NCBI RefSeq assembly: GCF_037975245.1
Contig: NC_092571.1
Location: 8,160,501-8,224,500 of the forward strand
Direction of reading: 5' to 3'
DNA: 64,000 bases
Origin: Apostichopus japonicus
Taxonomy: Eukaryota; Echinodermata; Holothuroidea; Aspidochirotida; Stichopodidae
The notes below the pieces were generated by a model. It worked only from the letters and a program-made list of their open reading frames with translations. It did not search any database and was not told the DNA's origin. The translations under genes and the position numbers were made by a program. The stretch's first letter is position 1, and each line of letters begins with the position of its first letter. Below are positions 13,350 to 24,315 of the stretch, piece by piece.

Positions 13350-13976
13350 CAAGGGCGGCGGAACCGGGGGGGCACAGGGGGCACGTGCCCCCCCACTTTT
13401 CCTCAGGTTAAAAATGTGCCCTTTTTCTACATAAAAATTGAGGTGTCTCAAGTTAGCAAGAGGCCAGGGAACCAGAATGAACACTCGGGAAGGGCCGTTT
13501 CCAGCCATCTGAGGGGTTTGTAAAACCAAAAATTTTCTTATACACTCCGCGCCAACCGATGGTGGCGCTCCGCTCAGATAGTCGTGCACACAACTTTGCA
13601 AATCCTGGCTACGCCCCTGACTTTTAATGAATTTCTGTGGGTCAAACTCAAAAAATTTGTTAAGATATTGACAAGAAATAAACTCTATTCGGAAGATTCC
13701 TACATTAGCAACTAGCATGATTTCACCTCATTTTGTCTCAAAAGAAAACTTGTTCCTTGTTTCCCAATTTGCACATTGGATATTGCAGTGCTAGTATGCA
13801 TATTTTCCTTGGGGGGGGGGGGGGCGTTGATGGAGTGATGTGTATACGCAAATAAGATAATGCAATAAGGGTTATAAAGGGTACTAAATATAAGGCTGCA
13901 TCACTCCAATCGAATTTCTGCAAAGTGCCCTTTAATGTCGGTGCCCCCCAGATTAAAAGTGCTTCCGCCGCCCTTG
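13350..13976. mobile_element. hAT-type MITE (627 bp) with perfect TIRs and 8-bp target duplication
   Basis: It begins CAAGGGCGGCGGAA and ends with the exact reverse complement TTCCGCCGCCCTTG. Both ends are flanked by CCACCATC (13342-13349 and 13977-13984), an 8-bp target duplication as expected for hAT. The interior has no transposase. It contains G/C-rich inner repeats and another repeat end (AATCCTGGCTACGCCCCTG near 13600), so it may hold a nested insertion. Intact ends suggest fairly recent movement. Confidence 0.88.
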
Positions 13977-14255
13977 CCACCATCGATCCCAGAAAATACA
14001 CACAGCTTGCTACCGTCGGTAATTAGAAACATAATAGTGCACAGTCAGTGCATGCAGCTACGGTCAATACCCACAACACAGTGTATATAGCAGCGATGGA
14101 CATCTCAGGTCTAGATAAATGATAACAATATCACGTTTCATTATTGTCTGCATTTTGTAGCGACAAGAGAAAAACTTCACTTGCAAGCAACGGAAAGTTA
14201 ACTTTTTAAAGATGGCGGCACACTCTTTGGGGCGAGTCTTCAATGTCTTTAAAGC

Positions 14256-14299
14256 AGGGAGCTGCTATACTCTATAAAGTTAGAGTATAGCAGCTCCCT
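14256..14299. repeat. Hairpin repeat, copy 2, perfect 19-bp arms
   Basis: Arms 14256-14274 (AGGGAGCTGCTATACTCTA) and 14281-14299 are exact reverse complements with a 6-nt loop. It is related to the hairpin at 13203. The two copies flank the 13.35-kb element. Confidence 0.9.
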
Positions 14300-14410
14300 G
14301 GTTAAAGCATTGTTCAGTGTTGTAGTCTATGCCTACCCTTCAGGCTGCTCTCATGTAAATCAGTGCTTTGAAAATTATTGGTTGTTTGGTTCTCAATGCT
14401 ACTCCGATGT

Positions 14411-14467
14411 GTGGTGGGGGAGGGGGGGGGGGGGGTGGGGGAGGAGGCGGGGTGCAGCGGGAGGGGC
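14411..14467 (+). repeat. G-rich tract with G-quadruplex potential
   Basis: Several runs of four or more G within 57 bp on the plus strand, including one run of 14 interrupted only at its edges. Quadruplex formation is an inference from run spacing. Confidence 0.6.
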
Positions 14468-14477
14468 CCCAACTGCT

Positions 14478-14537
14478 AATATAACCCAATAATATAACCC
14501 AATAATATAACCAATAATATAACCCAATAATATAATC
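14478..14537. repeat. 13-bp tandem repeat (AATAATATAACCC)
   Basis: About 4.5 copies, with one copy missing a base. It sits directly after the G-rich tract. Confidence 0.9.
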
Positions 14538-14811
14538 TAATGAACAAGATGTGATATTTTGTTCCTTTGAACTTGAATCTGAAGAATATACGGTCAAACC
14601 TTAAATATGGAAGAAATGGTATTGCTCGAAAGGCTTTTGCCAAATAATTGCGTCAGTCAAACACAATGAGAAACGAAGACAATCTCTACCCACATAGTGC
14701 ATCTCAAAGAATTGATCCAATCTACATATCAGGATGAAATTAATAAATTTCCAAATTTGATTTCTCAGAAACAGAACAAGCTATCATGTTGGGTGGTGTT
14801 GTGCCTTCATG

Positions 14812-15114
14812 CAGGGGGTAGGAGCCGGGGAGGGGCACTTTTTTCCCCCTCCAAAATAGCAAATGTGCTCTACTGGCAAATAAAATGTGCCCCTTTGATG
14901 AGGAACTATTCTTTTGGATATGTTAAGCCTTTATTACTGTTAAATAGATTCACGTGCACCATAATAGTATTGATAGCATACTAACACATCATATATATTT
15001 AAGTGATATGGCCGGTGTGTATCTATTTATAGCATAACAAGTGGTGGTTGTGGAATGAGACAGTGCCCCTCTGATGTTGTGCCCCCCCCTTTTTGGAAGC
15101 TTCCTACCCCCCTG
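14812..15114. mobile_element. hAT-type MITE (303 bp) with 8-bp target duplication
   Basis: The left end CAGGGGGTAGGA and right end TCCTACCCCCCTG are inverted repeats with a one-base length difference in the G run. Both sides carry CCTTCATG (14804-14811 and 15115-15122). There is no coding capacity. It is a different family from the 13.35-kb element by terminal sequence. Confidence 0.88.
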
Positions 15115-15482
15115 CCTTCATGTCCATTTTTTACTGCTCGGCTTAAATGTCTAACTTAAAAGCATATATGACTTGGTTATCCCCTTTAATTCATTCTTTG
15201 ACCTTGGCTTGGATATGAAACTCGTACTATTTTTAAATATATATTAACTAATACAGTCTTATGCTACCCCTGGGTCCGATAAGGTTCCTTACTTGTGGTT
15301 TTAATAGTTAATAAAACCCTGTTAACTCGTTAAACTAAAACCCGTTAAATCCTTCTCATTATGTCTTTAGAGTCTACTGGATGGAGAGTGCATGAGCCAT
15401 GGAGCAGGGCTTTAAAGGTTTTTAAGGTACACAACTAATAAATATGGCTTCAACTGATTGGTTGATGGTGCTCACACTCTGT

Positions 15483-15605
15483 GGGGGGGGGGTGGGGTAT
15501 ATAATGGACCCTCTTAGGATACCCAACTTTCACATAGACTTGAATGGGGGGTGGGGTATATAATGGACCCTCTTAGGATACCCAACTTTCACATAGACTT
15601 GAATG
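15483..15605. repeat. Tandem duplication, 59-bp unit, two copies
   Basis: GTGGGGTATATAATGGACCC and the following bases to CTTGAATG are repeated once with virtually no difference, so the duplication is recent. Confidence 0.9.
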
Positions 15606-17495
15606 ATGTGTAATGTACTCATGCAGACACAATTATTAGCAATCTATTCACTCAGGTGGCAAAAAAATAATCTATATATATATGGCAGAAAAACAGTAGT
15701 GGTGGTATTAACATAGGGAAAAGTTTCTTTGTAGAACACCTGATATGCGATACATGGAAGTGAATGTTGTATATGGAAGTCAAAGGCAAGAAATAACAGG
15801 TGGCATCAACAAGCAATTGCCACACACCTCGTTTGATGCTAGCAATGTCCCATGGTGGAAGATGGCTGGGCAAAGTGCAGGGGATTAAGGTGGGGGATTA
15901 AGATAGGAGAAGGGAGCTAAGAATATGTTAGATTCATGCTGATCCTGGCAGTGATGGCGTATATACCTGCAAAAGAAGTGATGTATAAAATAGTTTAAAT
16001 TTGGAAGGTTCCATTTGAGCATATGATGTGCGAGTTAAACTGGAGTAACATTTGCTACAGGTTTAATTAGTTTCAAAATGTCACTAGCTACCATGTATAC
16101 ACACTTAACCAGTCAGAACCAATGAATTAAAAAACTACACACTTAAAGTGTATACATTGAAATACTATGTGTCTGTCATAGCACCACTCCACGAACACTT
16201 TATAAACTGAAGTAATTAGTGAGAGATGAATTCCGAAGTCAATGGATCTGTATTGATTCGTCCGTTGCCGTTCGATCGTCGTATGGATGGATGGATTAGT
16301 TGTTCAGGATTTAATGATTTTCCAATGGTCTAACAATCGCTCAACTCCACTTAAAAGGCCATCTCTGTATTCACCTTAAAACTGCCTGTCAGAACTGAAC
16401 AAAACTCTGCTGACACTCCAAAGAGATTCTCGTTGACAGTAATTCATACATTTAAGAATGGATTGTGTTCGTTAACGGTTAAAGAGTCTTCGTATGAATT
16501 GCTTTCAGGGAAAAACGATATTGTCCTTTCATTTTGCTTCCTTTTATCTTTCCTTAAATGTCAGCAGTATTATATCCAAATCTGCTAGAAAAATCAAATA
16601 ATGGTCACTTATTTTCAAACATCATGTAGCATATCTTAACGACAGTTTTCAGATTATTTGGCCCATGCTAATTAAATATTTTATTGTTTAATTCTAAGAC
16701 CCCCTCAATTCTGTTAAAAATTACTGGAAGGTTCATAAAACCTTCCCAGAATCCGTTTGAAATTTTAACAGTTTTTAGCTCAAATTTTGGTAACTGCAAT
16801 TCTGATAACCTTCCAAACTTATAGTCTCCCACATAAACTCAAATGCATGGTAATTGCCACTAAAACCCATATGAAAAGGTCAAATTTCATGGAGAAAATT
16901 ATGGTCCTCCTAGTGGAAGATTTATTTTGATGGGATTTCTATGACTTATATCATCTGTTATCAGAGGGCACCATGTTGACAGAAAAATGTCATAAGGGTA
17001 ACAGGTTTAGACCAAAACATGCTCACTTGGGTTTTATTGGATAAATTAAATCAACCAGGAAGGTGTTAGGGGTTCCCAGAGGTAAAAAGCATTTTCCTTG
17101 TTGTTGATGCTGATATCGTCCCATTTCAGTACTGGGAGGGGTAGGTCCAGTGGCGAAGCGTCCATACAGTCAGAGGGGGCGGATGCCCCCCCCCCCCCTG
17201 ACGGACTCAAATGGACTGCTGGCGCTCTTTTCAGCTTTTTACCACGTTTTACTTATTCGCGATGATTGACTTTTTTATTGCGCTCTCATCTACCAATTGA
17301 CACTTGTCACATTTTGTTGGTGTCACTTTCTGACAAAATGCTCTAACGGCGGTCTTTTATTTATCGGCACTTCCGTTGTACGAAACTGGGGGGGGGGGGT
17401 TGAGGCAGCATACACCCACCTCTGTCTCCATGGATCTCTGCCTGTTTCTGCCTCTGCACTAAGTCCACATGACATTTGCATCAGATCTATATTTA
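15606..17495. other. Stretch without a recognised gene
   Basis: No coding or RNA gene supported. Around 17,155-17,200 (GTGGCGAAGCGTCC followed by C/G runs) there is what looks like one end of a further small transposable element, with no matching second end found. Confidence 0.45.
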
Positions 17496-17499
17496 CCTC

Positions 17500-18410
17500 T
17501 GGTATGTCGAATATGTTACCTTTGCATTAGTTTTACATGGATATCTTACATTACCTCTACAATGGAGCTATATTAGGTATTCATGAACTAGCCCAGTTAC
17601 CTATGTATTTGTGCAGATTAACATTACCTCCTAGGAAGTCCTATAGCTTATACCTTTGCATATTATACATATTATACATTACCTCTGCAATGGAGCTACA
17701 TTACGTACATACTAGCCCTATTACCTATGTACTAGTGCAGATTAACATTACCTCATAGGAAGTCCTGTATATTATACCTTTGCATATTTTACCTGTTATA
17801 CATTACCTATGAATTGATCTTGCATTACCTCTGCAGTGGAGATATATTACGTACGTACTACTAGCCCTATTACCTATGTATTAGTGCAGATTAACATTAA
17901 CTCCTAGGAAGTCCTATATATTATACTTTTGTATATTTTACCTTTCATACATTACATATGAACCAATCTTAATACCCCTGCAGTGGAGCTACATTACATA
18001 CATACTAGCCCTATTTCCTATGTATTTGTGCAGATTAACATTACCTCCTAGGAAGACCAATATATTATACCTTTGCATATTTTACCTATTATACATAATT
18101 TAAGATCAATTCATAGGGAATGCACATTACCTATGAATTGATCTTACATTACCTCTGCAGTGGAGCTATATTGAATGTACTAGCCCTATTACCTATGTAC
18201 TAGTGCAGATTAACATTACCTCCTAGGAAGTCCAATATGTTATACCTTTGCTATGTTACCTATTATACATTACCTATGAATTGATCTTACATTACCTCTG
18301 CAGTGGAGCTACATTGCATACGTACTAGCCCTATTATAGGTCTATGTGTTAGTGCAGATTAACATTACCTCCTAGGTTACATATACCTCATATTATACAT
18401 TTGCATTAGT
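17500..18410. repeat. Tandem array, about 120-175 bp unit, about six copies
   Basis: The core GCAGATTAACATTACCTC recurs near 17614, 17735, 17886 (one change), 18030, 18206 and 18354, with variable spacing. Other shared pieces are TACTAGCCCTATTACCTATG and GGAAGTCC. Copies differ by indels. An inverted piece of the unit lies at 18101-18146. Confidence 0.85.
18101..18146. repeat. Perfect 17-bp inverted repeat inside the array
   Basis: Arms 18101-18117 (TAAGATCAATTCATAGG) and 18130-18146 are exact reverse complements with a 12-nt spacer. The right arm is the normal array sequence, so the left arm is an inverted duplicate. Confidence 0.9.
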
Positions 18411-21400
18411 CTGAGAGAAATTGTCAGGAGTTTCTTTAGAAATGTCTGACTAAATATGCTTTTGGGTTTTGGGTTAATTCGCAAGATTTCTTGCCCAGTT
18501 GAGTAATGGCCGAAAGCTTTCCACTGCGGCACAGCAAGTCCGCCTTCTAGTTTATATCCAACTCTATGGTTTAACCTACAGTTGACCTCATATTTAAAAA
18601 AAAAAATTTAATCAATCAATACTCCAAAAGTGTGGTCACAAATGCTACAAATTTTCCATCATCTAAACACCACAAAAATTGATGCTTGAAAATGTTATTG
18701 GAGCAATCCTGTTTTTAGGAGAAACTAATTGAATTTGTGTTAAAACGTCGAGACGACAACACCCTCAAAGTCAAAAAGAAATGAACTGGGGGGTGGGATT
18801 GGGGGGATAGGCAGAGAGATGAGAGCAGGTTATGGTTGTTGACGTAAAAGCTAAATGTAATTACGACACAAATATCATAAAAGTGAATTACCCGATGTGA
18901 CAATTTTAAAGGTTTCCTCTTACGACTTCTAACAGCGTTTTGAGATGCTGACGTCAACTCCTTCAATGTCCTTCACTTAATTTTTTTGGGTCTAAAAAGT
19001 TTTATTCTATTAATACCAACTTTTGAACAAAATGCAAAAATGTTTGCTGTTTTGAAGAGGGGGTTAAAATGACTATTAAAAAAAAAGGTCTCTCCAATTT
19101 GGAGTGCCGACTTCTTACAGGGATGAAAACATGTTTTTATTGGTCCATATACATAATAACATCGATGCTTTCCATATGTATGAAGATAACAAAAGCTGTG
19201 TACTGTTTGCGATGAAGAATTACATGCTAGGATTCTTTTTACTCCTACAGAATATATGCTACAGGATTTGTTACTATATGTACATCATTCTTCCTCAATA
19301 TTGGTTTCCTTCCTTCCTGTACCCTGTAATCCCTCGACTGGTAGGAGATTAACGAAACAGAGTATTTCTTCATGGTTCAATCAAGTAACCATTGTTTCAA
19401 AATGTTGTATTGGACGATTAATGGCGTGCAAAAGCATGAAAACTGAAAACACATGAAAATTTCTGTCTGGTTTGAAAAAAAAATGGGGTCACCTCCATAT
19501 TCTCACGATTTCCTTTCGAAATCATCTTCTCAATTTAAACAGGCACCTTCCTGCTGATTTTGTATTCCCATCGCCGAAATAAAGCATCTCTCTGCCCCCT
19601 TCCACCCCCTTTGCCCCCCTCCCCATTTGATGACCAAGTCAGAGAGAAACATTGGAACGAATAAAACGGTTGAATAAAATACCATACAGAAGTAAACAAG
19701 ATACCAAAATGAAATAGAATGCAAAAATGTATTAAAGCTTCTATTACTTCATTGCAATAGACTTCTGCTTATTCACCAGAAACAGCTATTATAATATAAA
19801 TGTCCTGATTTCTACCATGAGATACGCTATCGTGTTTAAATGGTTTCCAGAGTTTGACTGCTGGTGACCCGGATGACCTTTGACCTCTACCAAAAGCAAT
19901 TGAGTTTTTCTATTCAATATAACGCATCCGCATGCCACTTATAAGCAATCTCCATGCTTCCTAACTTGAGATAAAGTGTTTACAAGGTTTTCAGTGTTTG
20001 ACATCTGATGACCTCAGATTACCGTTAACCTCCACGTTAAACAATAAACTTCTTCTCTATATGATTCATGCACATGCCAAGTATAACAAGATTTCCACAA
20101 TTTGACCACCAAATGACCTTCGATCTCCACCAAAAATAATAAGGGGCTTGAACTCAACGGGTCACAACTACGTGCTAAATATGAGATTAGCCCAAATGGA
20201 CTTTGACCTCTACCAAAAACAATAGGCTTCTTGTACTCAATGTGGTACTTCTACACACTACATATGAAATTGGTCTGACCTTCCCTTCTTGAGATATCAT
20301 GTTTTCAAGCTGGGCGTCACAAACGCACTCGCACACACACACACACGCCATCATGAATGCATAGGTTACGATTATCATCGAAACCAAAAAGTGCAAAAGA
20401 AGAAATATGATAAATTCCTACTCACATTCCCACCCCCCTACTCTGCCCCTTTGTCATTTGATGGTTGACTCAGAGGGTATAAGAGCAATCAAAACATAAA
20501 CCAACGCAACAAAACAAAAATTAGCAAAAGAAATCAATAACTTTAATTATAACTTTTATTGCTTTTCCATCAGCTTTCACAATAATGTCCTGAAAATGGT
20601 CAAAATCAGATATTAAGTAGTAATATCCATATAAATATATCATCACATTAACAAGAACTTAGGAACTCTTTCATCTTTCAGAGCTCTGCAATTAACCCCA
20701 GAGTAACACATTTATTATGTACTCCTTTAAATTAAAACTGAATAAAACATAAAGTGAAAAGAGTTGGCTATAGCAGCAACAGACATTACAGTAAGAAATG
20801 TTAAAGAGGGATATAGAGGGAGGTAGAGGGGAACAGCTGGAGGGCAGGTGAGGAAGAGTGGGGGGGTGGGGAGAAACATGTGAACCATTTTATGCTTTAT
20901 GGGTGCAATGATGGTGTAATGATGGTGTACAAATACCATTCCTTTGTTTTCATTGCTACAAACTATTCATGACTTTAGGGGAAGCATTCAAATTTCCCTG
21001 AAACGGAGACTCTTTATGTCAATGAATTCGACCAGATCAGGAAATGTACCGGTAATTTATCGATTTGGGACAATTTTTTTTAGCAAGAGGCTCAAAATGG
21101 TTATTCTATCAAGAAAAGTAACTTTGATATGGTGTTGTGCTCTATTATAAAAAAAAAAAAAAATTAATTTTGAGGGTAAGTGACATACTCATCAATCCAT
21201 CAGTTCCCTTCCTCACCCTGCCTCTGCCCCCGCCCCCCCTCTCACCTATCTTGTGGAATCTTAGTAGTATTTCTACGAAACTGTGAAACATTTTCAAAAT
21301 TCACCTTTATTAACTCAATCATTCATGACTTTTTAATATAGCTACAGCACTTGACAATAGCAAGAGAAGCCATTTATGCAAAAAACAAAAATAGAGAACT

Positions 21401-22637
21401 GAAATAATTTAGTATTTCTTAGCATTGTGCTTTGTTATTATAACTTGTATAACCTTATTACTACCCATTTTTTTGGTATTATCATCATTTTCCCCCTTTC
21501 TTTTCAGTTAAATGGTTTAAAAAAAAATCTTAGTATCCAATTCAAGCTTTCACATATATGTTTGGGCAGTAACGGATAACTGGTACAGACGAACATGGTT
21601 GTCAGGCACGCAATTTCAACGATGTATGAAAGAACATCTTTAATTATCACTTATACAATACTTAGTTAATGAAGTTCATATACTATCATACCATATATCT
21701 TTTTTTAATTCTTTTGACATTGGCAGACATAATTTTTAAGTTTTAAAGAAACCAAAAATGATGAGTTTTGGTGCATCCCAACTTCTTTTAATACACACTT
21801 CTTATATTAATTTTGACATAACAGTCAAAATGTGACAACCTTCTTTTTTTGTGGAAATAAAGCCTAGAAAGTTATGGGCTTAGTGAATTATTTTGAGTCT
21901 AACTTTGAGAAAAAAAGGTAAAAAAACTCACTTCAAAAAAAGTTCTATGTAAAGTCCTGACCTGTCGTATTCCCACCTATAGGTGTCTCAATTTAGTGGT
22001 AACCTAGGGTACCCATACTTCCAGATTAATCAGGAATGTCACCCTTTTTGCGATGCAAACGTACCGTTCCGCTGGAAAACTTTTTTTTCCCGGGTTTTGT
22101 AAACGTTACAGTGATGTTAAAAAAGTATGTTGTTTTTACGATGTATACGCAAATAACAAAAGGGCAGAAAAAAAAAACCCCAAAACACACTGAGTTACAG
22201 AAGTGGGGAGTCATTTAAATTTAATAGTTAATCATTTTTGGCTAAATCATATTAATTAACCACCTGTTGACTTTTGCATAATTTCAGGTTAATAAAACTT
22301 AAAAAAATTTAAAGGAAATTTTACGCCATACTCAACTGGTGTATATAAAGCTGTTAATACGTCTGTCACGTCACCATCTGGTATAAGTCCTTTAAAATCT
22401 GGGTACCTCCTCCTCCTACACCCCTCCCCTCCTCCTACACCCCTCTTCCTACACCCCTCCCCCTCCTCTTACACTCATTCCCAACGATGAGGTGTCCCAC
22501 TTTCAACAAAGGAACTACCTGACACAAGAAAGTACACAATTTAATCACTTATCCATGACCTCTGTATTCTAGGTTTACAAACTATTACATAAATCACGGC
22601 TCATTATTATGTGTACTTCAAAGCCTCCATGTAATAT
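18411..22637. other. Stretch without a recognised gene
   Basis: No supported gene. Between about 19,855 and 20,290 degenerate repeats share TGACCTCnACCAAAAnnAAT and end in a CA run near 20,330-20,346. The rest is AT-rich with G/C homopolymers and C-rich short repeats at 22,405-22,485. Confidence 0.5.
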
Positions 22638-23450
22638 ACCAGACACCCCACCCACCCACTGATGAGTGATGTATACCCAGACACCCCACCCACCTACTGG
22701 TGAGTGATGTATACCCAGACACCCCACCCACCCACTGATGAGTGATGTATACCCAGACACCCCACCCACCCACTGATGAGTGATGTATACCCAGACACCC
22801 CACCCACCCACCTACTCATGAGTGATGTATACCCAGACACCCCACCCACCCACTGATGAGTGATGTATACCCAGACACCCCACCCACCCACCCACTGATG
22901 AGTGATGCATACCCAGACACCCCACCCACCCACTGATGAGTGATGCATACCCAGACACCCCACCCACCCACTGATGAGTGATGTATACCCAGACACCCCA
23001 CCCACCCACTGATGAGTGATGTATACCCAGACACCCCACCCACCCACTGATGAGTGATGTATACCCAGACACCCCACCCACCTACTGGTGAGTGATGTAT
23101 ACCCAGACACCCCACCCACCCACTGATGAGTGATGTATACCCAGACACCCCACCCACCTACTGGTGAGTGATGTATACCCAGACACCCCACCCACCTACT
23201 TGTGAGTGATGTATACCCAGACACCCCACCCACCCACCTACTGGTGAGTGATGTATACCCAGACACCCCACCCACCTACTGGTGAGTGATGTATACCCAG
23301 ACACCCCACCCACCCACTGATGAGTGATGTATACCCAGACACCCCACCCACCCACCTACTGGTGAGTGATGTATACCCAGACACCCCACCCACCCACTGA
23401 TGAGTGATGTATACCCAGACACCCCACCCACCTACTGGTGAGTGATGCAT
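22638..23450. repeat. 38-bp minisatellite, about 21 copies
   Basis: Unit GTATACCCAGACACCCCACC then CACCCACTGATGAGTGAT, with 42-bp variants carrying an extra CACC and CTGGTG/CTGATG variants. Since 38 is not a multiple of 3, the open frames on the minus strand rotate through three registers. They are a by-product of the repeat and not genes. Confidence 0.95.
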
Positions 23451-24153
23451 CAGATTTATACTTAAAAAAAAGCATTTCAAGTTGTAAAGATAACTTAAAC
23501 CTAACCAGTCAGATGCTATCAAGAACAATCAAGTTTCAAAAAAAAAAAAAAATAACAGGATTTAATCATCAATCACTTGACCTCAAATATTTATCGGAAT
23601 TTTAAACAATCAAGTGCAGAATTTTACCAAACCACCTTTTTTCACAAAAGTTTCTGTCAGACAGAATTTTCTCAATTTTCCAGCACACACTATCAAACCC
23701 TTCTGATGCAAGTTAATCAAAACATTCATAAACCTTGCATGGCCTTTGGGTGGGGGTGAAAATTCCAAGACTGATATCATGTTGTTTGGTTTTAAAGGTC
23801 AAATGTCATGAAAATGTGTGCCCAAATTACAGGAGACAGAAATTGGTTAGCAAAGTTATCATTAAATTGCTATGGAGTACTGTAAAGAGGAGCTGCTTTA
23901 GATTCCAAAAATGATATCAAACGGTGGTGAGGACTGGCTCCTCGAAACAAGATTGAGAGCTTCCAGGTAGATTTACAGTAATAAAAGTCTGATGTTTACG
24001 TCGTTCCAACAAAGTTTTAATAAGCAGTGCATAAAAAATATATATATATTCTCAACACTGCTTTTGTTTGCCATTTTAGTTGGAATTATGGTATTTAGAG
24101 GTATGCTTAGATTGAGCAGTATAGCTTCAAATCTGGCACCACTTTCAATAAGG

Positions 24154-24315
24154 GGTTAATCAACGGTCTAGCGTGCGTTACTCACAGGATTAATGCAGGA
24201 TCGGGGGATAATGCAAGCGATGCACGAGGGCGGAGCCCGAGTGCATCCAGCGATAGCATTAACACCCGGAGTGCATTAATCATGTGAGTAACGCACGCTA
24301 GACTGTTGATTAACC
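24154..24315. repeat. Foldback element with about 43-bp inverted arms
   Basis: The left arm begins GGTTAATCAACGGTCTAGCG and runs through TGCGTTACTCACAGGATTAATGCA. The right arm is its reverse complement with only a few changes. The GC-rich middle has a second small inverted pair (GAGGGCGGAGCCC). The piece GTGCGTTACTCACAGGATTAA occurs a third time at 24,422-24,442. Confidence 0.85.

Noticed and set aside
22661-22700. Hammerhead core (CTGATGAG) in the 38-bp minisatellite
   Set aside because: CTGATGAG is present in many units but there is no GAAA element or stem II after it.
22694-23275. 193-codon minus-strand ORF with Gly/Val/Trp repeats
   Set aside because: By-product of the 38-bp minisatellite, which cycles through three frames giving several similar overlapping ORFs.
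22638-23450. CRISPR-like array
   Set aside because: Units are contiguous with no unique spacers; it is a minisatellite in a eukaryotic genome.
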